A DNA stretch of 64,000 bases, taken from contig CM075760.1 in assembly GCA_037974335.1 (NCBI GenBank), positions 31,781,942 to 31,845,941 on the forward strand, given 5' to 3'. The position numbers were made by a program, and so were the translations under genes. The notes below the pieces were generated by a model, which ran no database searches, had not been told where the DNA came from, and saw only the letters and a list, made by a program, of their open reading frames with translations. The DNA comes from Prionace glauca (Eukaryota; Chordata; Chondrichthyes; Carcharhiniformes; Carcharhinidae). This document shows, one piece after another, positions 1 through 8,109 of the stretch. Numbering within the stretch: position 1 is the first letter of the stretch; each line of letters opens with the position of its first letter.

Positions 1-780
1 AGAAAAGACATCAATAAACACGCACAACTTAGACAGACATTCACGGAATCTCACGGAATAATACTGACCTAGAAGTAATATCTGGACTGTACCTCTGCCA
101 CTGAGGACAGGCAGAGATAATATTTCCCCCTATAATTCTGCTGTAAATAATTTATCTCACAGACTAACAGATTTCACCAAACCTTGCTAAGCTGACCGAG
201 TACGGCTGTTGGAAGAAATGATCCATTTTTGGTTAAGATCGGGATCTGGGAATTTTATACAGGAGCCATTCACAACGGGGCAAATTCACTCTCTCTTTTA
301 GACTGTTATGGTTTGTTTAATTTTGATTGTTTTAGAATTCTATCTCGGCTCCTGGGGTGGAATTTGTCACAGCTGTCAAACGTGAGCTGAGTTTTCACAG
401 CAGGTTGTTGGATCAGGATTTGCCTAAAATCTCCTGGTGAGACAGTTCTCTTAATGAATAAATGTACTATCTTTAGCTTTGTTGTCACAAAGCATCCCTG
501 TCTGTAACAATGTGTCTCAAAAGCTCGTGGATGAGTTTGAACAGAACATGGTACATGAAATAACTCCTCAGAGACCAGCGTCTCTTCAACAGATTTCCTT
601 TATTTACAAACTCAGTTCCACTCCGAAGATTGCTTCAGTTACAAGATCAGAATCAGGAGTGGCAGTAACCTTGATATATGATATATCCAATATATGTGGT
701 GCACCCTGATTAGGTAGGTGATCATTCCCTCAATCAGGGAGCTCATACTCCAAGAGGACAATCTCCTGTGCCTCATTGAA
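1..780. other. No gene seen
   Basis: AT-rich, largely unique-looking DNA. Short open frames exist (for example 479-709) but have no recognisable domain, repeat or splice context, so none is called. Confidence 0.5.
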
Positions 781-895
781 TCATAGAATCCCGACAATAC
801 AGGAGGTCATTCAGTCCATTGAGCCCACACCGACAACAATCCCACCTTATTCCTGCAACCCCACATATTTACCCTGCTAATCCCCCCCAAACTAG
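781..895 (-). repeat. tRNA-SINE (HE1-like) tail fragment
   Basis: The stretch matches the 3' part of the shark tRNA-derived SINE seen complete at 24351-24662. Shared words are 'tagaatcc', 'aggaggtcattcagtcc' and 'ccaccttattcctg'. The tRNA head is missing, so it is an old truncated copy in minus orientation. The HE1 family name is recalled, not checked. Confidence 0.7.
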
Positions 896-1079
896 CTAGT
901 TATCCGAACAGAGATTGTAGAGTGGATTCAGAACTCTCTTCTCCCCAGCTCTGATCGAACATGCTAGGATTCTCATCAATTTTTACTGGTGCACAATAGA
1001 AAGCAATCTTTCCAAATCTATTGAATGGTTTCTGCTCTGCCCAAGATCAAAAAAACCTTGGGGAATGTTGCTCAATCTA

Positions 1080-1165
1080 TCACGCAACCTGGCCTCCCCT
1101 CCACTGCCTCGGAATGACAACAAGCACAATTAAAGACTCTACACACCCCGGACATCCTCTCTTCT
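1080..1165 (+). repeat. L2-like LINE fragment
   Basis: Short, diverged match to the L2-like LINE at 13797-13996; shared text includes 'cacaccccgg' and 'tcctctctt' after 'ctgcctcgg'. Too short and worn to say more. Confidence 0.4.
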
Positions 1166-1280
1166 TATTGCAGCACAGTTAGGAAAGTCAGTAAAAGATA
1201 ACCTGTTGTTGGCAATTTGATGATCTGGTGTCTGGAACCAGAAGATTCAATATTTAGAATCAACAAGATGAACAAAGTTA

Positions 1281-1445
1281 GAAGGTTATTTATTAGTTAC
1301 AAGTAAGACTTACATTAAACACTGCAATGAAGGCCCTGTCAAATTCCCCTAGTCCAGTGCCAGTTCGGGTCAATGCATTTAACCAGCACGTCTTCCAGAA
1401 TGTGGGAGGAAACTGGAGCACCCAAAGGAAGCCCACAGAAGCACA
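1281..1445 (-). repeat. tRNA-SINE variant, minus strand, headless
   Basis: It begins with the alternative tail 'ttattagttacaagtaagac' and continues into the SINE core ('tgtgggaggaaactggagca'). The same tail is seen at 44543-44605 and 56540-56935. The tRNA-like head is absent. Confidence 0.65.
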
Positions 1446-2209
1446 TCAATACTGCAGCTGGATATTCACAGGAAAAAAGTTGTTATCGAACACTTCAAGT
1501 GGACCGAACAGAGAGGGATCCAAGTGTAAGAAATACTCCAATCTTTAATAAATATGTGTCAAACGCTGACAGATTTTAAGTCAGTTTCTATCACATTGAA
1601 GTCAATGGGAGATTGTTAAAGATTCCAGATAGACATGTAACTTGATGTTACCACTACCATACATTGATAGATTCAGGAATGTCACACAAACATTTTAACT
1701 CTTCGTTCTATTTTCAGACTGTAAAGTTAAACCAGGAATTTCACTGTCAGTCAGGAACAGATCCCAGTTTTACACAATTCTCTGATCTGACAGCACATTT
1801 CCAGCATTCACCATCGCTTTTCCTGACTGTAAACGCAGTCGTATTGGAGTTTCTATTCCATGTCTAGGAGCTGTGAACCATGGAAGGGAGTTCCTTACAC
1901 ACCTCAGGCTAGCAGAGATGCTCTGGAAGGTAAGGGCCCAAGAGAACGGCGGAAGGTCCAAAAACTGAAATGATCTAGACAGTTAGAAAGGAGAGAAGAA
2001 CAAACCCCTCACACGTGGAGCAGTCGGTAACAGGAGAATTAATCTCTTATCCTGAAGAAATGAAGGACTTAACTGTGTGTCTGAAACAATATTAGTTCAT
2101 TTAACACATCAGATAAACTGCAACATGTTTTGGAGATTATTAACCTCAGCCTGAAAAAACTCCAGTTCTCGAGGTGAACATTGTTTCAGATTTGGATGTG
2201 ATTAAACTG
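1446..2209. other. No gene seen
   Basis: Unique AT-rich sequence. Overlapping short frames on both strands lack domains and are not called. Confidence 0.45.
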
Positions 2210-2440
2210 GAATTAATGATGACCATGAAATCATTGTCAATTGTTGTTAAAATCCATCTGGTTCACTAATGCCCTTTAGGGAAGGAAATCTGTAGTCCTT
2301 AGTTGGTCTGACCTACATGTGACTCCAGAGACACAGCAATGTGGCTGACTCTTAGACGGTCTCTGAAATGGATGGCAACTCGGGATGGGTGATAAATACT
2401 TGGTCCAGACAGTTACCCTCATGCCCAGTAACATGAATTT
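2210..2440 (+). repeat. Second tRNA-derived SINE (family B), 3' part
   Basis: Contains the words 'acctacatgtgactccagag' and 'acagcaatgtggctgactct', and matches the reverse complement of family-B copies at 31078-31548 and 37672-38010. The copy reads on the plus strand and is diverged. Confidence 0.65.
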
Positions 2441-2472
2441 TTAAAAGTAACAGCAGAATCCAAATCCTTCCA

Positions 2473-3396
2473 TCATTTGTGAACTTTTTGGTGTCTCAAA
2501 AGGTGGGATGAGTGGATGAACGTCTTCCCGCAGTCAGAGCAAAGGAATGGCCTCTCCCCACTGTGAACTCGCTGGTGTGTCAGAAGATTGGCTGAATGAA
2601 TGAATCCTTTTCCACACGTGGAGCAGGTGAACGACCTCTCCCCAGTGTGAACTCGCTGGTGTTTCTGGAGGCTGGACGACAGAGTGAATCCCTTCCCGCA
2701 CACTGTGCATCTGAAAGGCCTCTCCCCGTTGTGAACTCGCTGGTGTGTCAGCAGGTCAGTCGTGGTTCTGTAAGTCTTCTCACACTTGGAGCATTTGAAA
2801 AGTCGTTTATCCGTGTGAACCAGTTGGTGTTTACTGAGGTGGGACGATCGTGAGAATCCCTTTCCACACACGGCGCAGGTGAATGGCCTCTCTCCAGTGT
2901 GAACTCGCCGGTGTATCAACAATTCACTCGTGGTTTTATAACTCTTCTCACATTCAGTACATTTGAAAGGTCTGTTATCAGTGTGAACCAGTCGGTGTGA
3001 AGTGAGGTAGGATAATCGTGTGAATCCCTTCCCGCACAGTGAGCAGGTGAATGGCCTCTCCCCAGTGTGACTGCGTTCATGTTCGATGAGGTTCTGTGAT
3101 CTTATGAACGCCTTCCCACAGTGCGAGCAGCTGAACTGTCTCTGGGTGTGAACACCCTGTTGTGTGATCTGGTCCTTGGAGCTTTTAGAGTTATTATCAC
3201 AGTCTGAGTGGTCAAACAGCCTCGCATCAAGATGAACTTGCTGGTGTGACAGCAGGTGGGATGACTGAATGAATCCCTTCCCACACACGGTGCAGGTGAA
3301 CGGTCTCTCCCCAGTGTGACTGCGCCGATGGTTTTTAAGCTGGGATGGAAAACTGAATTCCTTCCCACAGTCTTCACATTTCCACAGTTTCTCCAT
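2473..3396 (-). CDS. C2H2 zinc-finger protein, 10 fingers
   Basis: A 307-residue protein made almost only of C2H2 fingers joined by TGERPF-type linkers, expected to bind DNA in the nucleus. Ten fingers keep C-x2-C...H-x3-H. Between the second and third lies a degenerate unit (about residues 57-83, DHSDC...) that has lost its first cysteine. No KRAB, SCAN or BTB domain lies in this exon. The start MEKLWKC matches MEKPWKC of the paralogues at 17522-18406 and 27572-28690. A leader with fossil fingers precedes it (3397-3606). The stop follows the last finger directly (RHQKVHK). The target and the orthologue cannot be named. The gene family is certain; the exact start is well supported by paralogy. 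Confidence 0.9.
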   Translation of the reverse strand: MEKLWKCEDCGKEFSFPSQLKNHRRSHTGERPFTCTVCGKGFIQSSHLLSHQQVHLDARLFDHSDCDNNSKSSKDQITQQGVHTQRQFSCSHCGKAFIRSQNLIEHERSHTGERPFTCSLCGKGFTRLSYLTSHRLVHTDNRPFKCTECEKSYKTTSELLIHRRVHTGERPFTCAVCGKGFSRSSHLSKHQLVHTDKRLFKCSKCEKTYRTTTDLLTHQRVHNGERPFRCTVCGKGFTLSSSLQKHQRVHTGERSFTCSTCGKGFIHSANLLTHQRVHSGERPFLCSDCGKTFIHSSHLLRHQKVHK

Positions 3397-3606
3397 GGTG
3401 TCCTTGTGTCTCTCCGGGTTGGATGATCAGTTGAAGCCTTATTCAAACACAGAACACACGTCCAGTTTCTCCTCGTGAATGCTGTGATGTTTTTTTCAGG
3501 CTATGTAACTGGTTAAAGCTCTTTCCACAGTCAGTTCACTGGAACACTCTCACTCGAGTGTGTGTCTTGATGCTTTTCCATTCACACGGATGTTTAAAAT
3601 CTTTTC
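3397..3606 (-). other. 5' leader of ZNF exon with fossil fingers and splice acceptor
   Basis: On the minus strand a pyrimidine-rich tract ending 'tctatctccag' is followed by 'gaaaagatttt', the same start as the leaders of the ZNFs at 18407, 27350 and 42160. The leader contains decayed finger words (KRF, CGKSFNQLHSLK) interrupted by stops, so it is now untranslated. The acceptor call is by consensus only. Confidence 0.6.
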
Positions 3607-3799
3607 CTGGAGATAGAAGAGAAAAATATTTCTCCTTTCATGTTTAAAAATCTATATCAGGTGCTGATGAGCAGAATAATTTTGTTAGATTGTTCTGAAA
3701 TGTATTGTTTGAGTTTCCCATTTGAAAAAACTTCCTCTTCTAAGACACTGCAGACAAAAGTTTGTATAGTGACGGAAATTCAGAACAGATAATTCGATT

Positions 3800-4075
3800 T
3801 AAATCACAGAATTCCGACAGTGCAGCAGGAGGCCATTCGATCCATCAAGCCTGCCCCAACAATACTATCCAGGCCCTATGCCCACAACTCCATCCTAATC
3901 AATCTAATATTAACCTTGATGTGGAGATGCCGGCATTGGACTGAAGTCGGCACAGTTAGTAGTCTCACAGCACCAGGTTAAAGTCCAACAGGTTTATTGG
4001 GTAGCACGAGTATTCGGAGCATTGCTCCTTCATCAGGTGAATGCCTGATATTAATCTAACCTGCACATCTTTAAA
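3800..4075 (-). repeat. tRNA-SINE fragment split by a PLE terminal repeat
   Basis: 3800-3917 is the SINE tail ('cagaattccgacagtgcagc'). 3918-4045 is the Penelope-like terminal repeat ('tggagatgccggcattgg' ... 'ggttaaagtccaacaggttt'). The SINE resumes at 'attaatctaacctgcacatc'. The PLE piece therefore inserted into an older SINE. The words flanking the insert ('taatattaacc' and 'gatattaatctaacc') look like a worn target-site duplication. Confidence 0.7.
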
Positions 4076-4254
4076 CACTAAAAAGCAATTATAATTAACT
4101 GTTACAGGGACTACAACCTCTTACACTGATGTGTGCATGGCCCTGAAGGCTTGCAAACATCAGCTGCAGCCTGGGAGTGAAGGAAGCTGTTTCAAAACCC
4201 TTTTGTCCAATTCACTGCATCCCTGGGTACTAGGACCCGGTTGGGAACAGGGAC

Positions 4255-4620
4255 CCGGAGCCTCCGCCCACTCTGTTACGTCACCAGAATGAAGACGCAT
4301 GCGCACTCCTGTGCTGTGAAGCAAGATGGCGGCTGTTAACCGGGAGCCTCGAATCGGGAAAAGAGACCCGGAGCTGCCAACGCGGGAGCTTCAGGTTTGT
4401 ATCCGGGGTTCGGATCTTCACCCAGTGTTTACACACCTTCCCCGATCAAAGGCCGCTCCATTATTCCCTCTGGGTTTCTGCAGTTTTATCGGCTGCGCAA
4501 GAACCAAACCAGCGTCTGTCCCGCAGGAGCTGCCACTCAGTGCGCATGCTCCCATTGGAATGGGCACTGCGCCTGCGCAGCACCACCTGCGGTGTAGATG
4601 GGAATTGGAATTTTGATCTG
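4255..4620 (+). promoter_or_regulatory. CpG-rich promoter / first exon with NRF1 and YY1 motifs
   Basis: A GC-rich block has an NRF1-type site (cgcatgcgca, 4296-4305), a perfect YY1-type site (aagatggcggc, 4323-4333) in plus sense, a second NRF1-like word (tgcgcctgcgcag near 4568), and a possible splice donor 'cttcag|gtttgt' near 4395. The motif order matches the blocks at 21100, 40560 and (on the minus strand) 46500. It could drive the plus-strand ZNF array at 5615-6890, with the opposite direction possible for the minus ZNF at 2473-3396. Direction is inferred from YY1 orientation. Confidence 0.65.
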
Positions 4621-5060
4621 ATTTATTGTCACATGTATTAACACACAGTGAAAAATATAGTTTCCTGCACTATACAGACAGAGCATACCATTCATAGAGA
4701 AAGAAACGAGAAAGTGCAGAATTTAGTGTTACAGTCATTGCTATAGTGTAGAGGAAAATAAAAACAAATTACTGTAGATGCTGGAATCTGAAACCAAAAG
4801 AGAAAATGCTGGAAAATCTCAGCAGGTCTGACAGCATCTGGAAGGAGAGAAAAGAGCTGATCTTTTGAGTCCAGATGACTCTTTGTCAAAGCTCTTTTCT
4901 CTCCTCACAGCTGCTGCCAGAACTGCTAAGATTTTCCAGCATTTTCTCTTTTGGTTGTAGAGAAAGATAATGTTAATGCAGTGCAACTTAATGCCATTCA
5001 AAAGTCTGATGGCAACAGGGAAGAAGCTGTTTTTGAGGTGATTGGTACATGATCTCAGAC
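4612..5060 (-). repeat. L2-like LINE 3' end, minus strand
   Basis: Reverse complement of the LINE end at 15018-15192: 'attgtcacatgtattaacac', 'cagtgaaaaatat' and, after an insertion, 'cattcaaaagtctgatggca'. It is split by the foldback element at about 4747-4957. Confidence 0.7.
4792..4956. repeat. Foldback repeat nested in LINE
   Basis: The two arms, 4792-4858 and 4890-4956, are near-perfect inverted repeats of about 67 bp ('aaccaaaagagaaaatgctg' against its complement at the far end), with a loop of about 31 bp. The flanking words 'gtagaggaaa' and 'gtagagaaag' resemble a target-site duplication of the LINE it sits in. The arm unit ('aaaatgctggaaaatctcag') is a common shark repeat, also seen near 48700. 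Confidence 0.7.
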
Positions 5061-5417
5061 TTCATATGCAGCTGCCATCTTTATAAGCGGCAATGGGCAG
5101 CAGGGCGCATATGCAGCTGCCATCTTTATAAGGGGCAATGGGCAGCAGGGTGCATATGCAGCTGCCATCTTTATAAGGGGCAATGGGCTGCAGGGTGCAT
5201 ATGCAGCTGCCATCTTTATGAGGGGCAATGTGCAGCAGGGCACATATGCAGCTGCCATCTTTATAAGGGGCAATGGGCAGCAGGGTGCATATGCAGTTGC
5301 CATCTTTATAAGGGGCAATGGGCAGCAGGGTGCATATGCAGCTGCCATCTTTATAAGGGGCAATGGGCAGCAGAATGCGTATGCAACTGCCATATTCATA
5401 GGGGGCAGTGGGCATTG
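5061..5417. repeat. 45-bp tandem repeat, about 8 copies
   Basis: The unit period is 45 bp (for example 'gcatatgca' at 5107 and again at 5152). Each unit holds CAGCTG and, on the minus strand, TATAAAGATGGCAGC, which resembles a YY1 site (AAGATGGCNGC) next to a TATA-like word. Because 45 is divisible by three, long frames stay open on both strands; these are treated as artefacts. Confidence 0.85.
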
Positions 5418-5614
5418 ATTGTAGAGTTGGTCCCTTTTTCATTGAATCACAGGCTGACTAGTCAGGAGCTGGCTATGTGTTGGATGCAGAACTCGGTCCC
5501 TGGCCTCCTGTGTGGGTCTTTTTTATTGTTGCCTCAGTGTGAACTCCATTTATAACCCGTCTCTGTGGGTTCTCTCTCAGTACCCTTACTTTCCGTTTCA
5601 AATAAATTTCACAG

Positions 5615-6890
5615 GAACTAGGAGACGATCAGCAGTCTGGAAACTGAAAATAAATATATCAGAATCTGACAGTCATTCAAATTATTGTAACTGAGAATCA
5701 GTGGATTTTGAACACGGAAAGTAAAAGCACCGTTCACAGTGGGGCGAAACCGTGTGTGAACGAGGTTTCACCCCATTATCTGACCTCCCAAAACACCAGT
5801 GCGGTCACTCCATGGGAAACTGCAGTAATGTGGGGACTGTGGGAAGAAATTCAATCACCCACATCCAGGCTGGAAACTCATCGGCGCAGTCACACTGCAG
5901 AGAGACCGTTCACCTGCTCTCAGTGTCATTCAGTCACCCAACCTCCTGACACATCAACGTGTTCACACTGACGAGGGACCATTCGGGTCCTCTCTCTGTC
6001 GTACTGGATTCAGGCATTCACAGAATCTCACTGCATATCAGCGCACCCATCCTGGGGAAAGGCCATTCACCTGTTCCAAGTGTGGGAAGGGATTCACTCA
6101 GTCCTCTATGCTGCTTAGACACCAGCGCACCCATCCTGGGGAAAGGCCATTCACCTGCTCCGAGTGTGGGAAGGGATTCACTCAGTCCTCTATGTTGCTT
6201 AGACACCAGCGCACCCATCCTGGGGAAAGGCCATTCACCTGCTCCGAGTGTGGGAAGGGATTCACTCAGTCCTCCACACTGCTTAGACACCAACACACCC
6301 ACACTGGGGAAAGGCCATTCACCTGCTCCGAGTGTGGGAAGGGATTTACTCATTCCTCCATACTGCTTAGACCCCAACATACCCACACTGGGGAGAGGCC
6401 ATTCACCTGCTCCGAGTGTGGGAAGGGATTCACTCATTCCTCCATACTGCTTAGTCACCAACACACCCACACTGGGGAGAGGCCATTCACCTGCTCCGAG
6501 TGTGGGAAGAGATTCACTCAGTCCTCCATACTGCTTAGACACCAACACACCCACACTGGGGAGAGGCCATTCACCTGCTCCGAGTGTGGGAAGGGATTCA
6601 CTCATTCCCCCATACTGCTTAGACCCCAACATACCCACACTGGGGAGAGGCCATTCACTTGCTCCGAGTGTGGGAAGGGATTCACTCAGTCCTCCATACT
6701 GCTTAGACATCAGCGCACCCATCCTGGGGAGAGACCATTCACCTGCTCCGAGTGTGGGAAGGGATTCACTCAGTCCTCCATACTGCTTAGACACCAACAC
6801 ACCCACACTGGGGAGAGGCCATTCACCTGCTCCGAGTGTGAGAGGGATTCAATTGGTCATCCAACCTCCTTAGACACCAAATAATTCACC
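5615..6890 (+). pseudogene. C2H2 zinc-finger array, likely decayed gene
   Basis: An acceptor-like 'aatttcacag|gaacta' at 5614/5615 opens the exon. The first fingers (about 5815-5960, CGDCGKKF-like and SQCHSVTQ) are out of frame with each other: the finger at about 5925 lost roughly 11 bases after CSQC. From about 5950 to 6838 one frame gives [14 protein letters not shown], a worn finger ([15 protein letters not shown]), then nine nearly identical 84-bp fingers of the CGKGFTQSS type. Two of these have RPQHTH in place of RHQHTH, losing a zinc ligand. The last finger is frameshifted by a one-base loss near 6840 (gtgtgagaggg), so the frame ends early at 6884. A 258-residue frame from the internal ATG at 6108 remains and could still be translated. 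I favour a pseudogene or one in decay. Confidence 0.7.
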
Positions 6891-7084
6891 AGTAACCACA
6901 GTGGTTGGAATCTGATGATAATCCTATCCGTGACTATAATACATTCATTGGGTTTGTTTTTGCTGATGTTATTGAACTGCAGCCAGTTTTAAGGTTTAAT
7001 ATTCTGAAGAAAAGTCAAAAAGATTAGCTTTGTGTTGAATCTTTTTGATATCCTCAACATGAGTTAATTCCTTTTTAAAGTGTT

Positions 7085-7370
7085 CTCTCTTTCTCCCTCC
7101 TTCATCTTCACCTCCCCACGAGTGCTCATAGAGGGGAAACTCATGATCTTCTTTGTGGAGGCAATCCAAACAGCTGTCTCTGCTGCTTCCCTCCCTTCCC
7201 CTAACCCACTGGACCAAACCACCTCTAACACTCCCCTTTGTCTGACCTCTGAACTCACATCTTTCTCCAGTTTTCCTTCTGCTCTCCTCCTGTCCTCTAA
7301 GAGCTCATCTTGTCCTCGAGACCCACCAGCTGATTCTTCAATCCTATTCCCATTCCCACTGATCTACTGC
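7085..7370. repeat. Unclassified interspersed repeat
   Basis: Pyrimidine-rich sequence that shares wording with 54610-54860 ('tctgctgcttccctcccttc', 'cccactggac'). The two copies are in the same orientation and diverged. Probably part of an old retroelement; family not identified. Confidence 0.5.
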
Positions 7371-7499
7371 AAGATGTTCCCAAACAGATTGATTTGGCAT
7401 CACAAACTTTCAGAACGCTGCTCCTTCATCAGGTCACTTGAATTCCAACCATTATTTTTGCAATTGTGTCTCTGTCTCTATATGTTGTGTTTGTGAATC

Positions 7500-7620
7500 T
7501 ACATCTCCACTCAGCTGATGAAGGAGCAGTGCTCCAGAAGTTCATAATTCCCCATAAACCTGTTGGAACTTAACCTGGTTTTGTGACTTTTCACTGTGCC
7601 CACATCAGCTCAATGCCAGC
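7500..7620 (+). repeat. PLE terminal repeat, diverged
   Basis: Plus-strand words 'ctgatgaaggagcagtgctc', 'cctgttggaacttaacctgg' and 'tcaatgccagcat' match the Penelope-like end seen at 41640-41829. A second worn piece lies at 7395-7440. Confidence 0.6.
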
Positions 7621-7632
7621 ATTTCACAGAAT

Positions 7633-7689
7633 ATTCCAACGCAGTACAGGCCCTCGATGTTGTGCCGACCAGTGGAACCAATCTAATGA
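7633..7689 (-). repeat. LINE 3' end (CR1 type 2), left part of an interrupted copy
   Basis: 'acgcagtacaggccctcgat' followed by 'gttgtgccgacc' is the terminal part of the minus-strand LINE that resumes at 11112. The younger CR1 at 7690-11111 split it. Confidence 0.6.
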
Positions 7690-7696
7690 CCAGAGG

Positions 7697-8074
7697 AATC
7701 TGGAGTGGGAGGGTGAGAACCCAGTCGATGTATTACATGTGGGTGCCGGCGACGTAGGCAAAATGCGGACTGAGAATCTGGGAAGGGAGTATGAGAAGCT
7801 GGGAATGGAATTAAAAAGTAGAACCGACAAGGTGGTTATCTCTGGGCTACTGCCTGAACCGAGGGCAGACGGGCGTAGGGTTGATAGGATAAAGGAAGTA
7901 AATGGGTGGCTCAGGGATTGGTGTGGGAGGAATGGGTTCGAATTTATGGGGCATTGGCACCAGTATTGGGGTAGGTGGGAACTGTTCGGGCAGGATGGGG
8001 TTGGTCTGAATCATGCTGGGACCAGAGTGCTGGCGAATCGAGTAAAGAGGACTGTAGACAGGGCTTTAAACTAA
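7697..8074 (+). CDS. CR1 LINE ORF1 fragment, esterase-like domain
   Basis: The reading frame ends VKRTVDRALN and shows the esterase-like region known from CR1 ORF1: DVLHVGAGDVG (the usual block is HVGTND), KVVISGLLP, INGW-like EVNGWLRDWC, FMGHWHQYWGRWELF and DGVGLNHAGT. The expected T-N-D block is altered to A-G-D, so activity is doubtful. The N-terminal part is missing because the element is 5'-truncated. No start codon is assigned. Confidence 0.7.
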   Translation, partial: NLEWEGENPVDVLHVGAGDVGKMRTENLGREYEKLGMELKSRTDKVVISGLLPEPRADGRRVDRIKEVNGWLRDWCGRNGFEFMGHWHQYWGRWELFGQDGVGLNHAGTRVLANRVKRTVDRALN

Positions 8075-8109
8075 TTAGGGGGGGGGAGGGTGCGAGGGTA
8101 GGTGACGCT

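Noticed and set aside
5049-5555. A 168-codon frame of CHLYKGQWAAGCIC repeats
   Set aside because: Produced by the 45-bp tandem repeat; both strands are equally open and there is no gene context.
6018-6806. A 262-codon minus-strand frame opposite the ZNF array
   Set aside because: Mirror of the 84-bp finger repeat; the plus strand encodes canonical C2H2 fingers.
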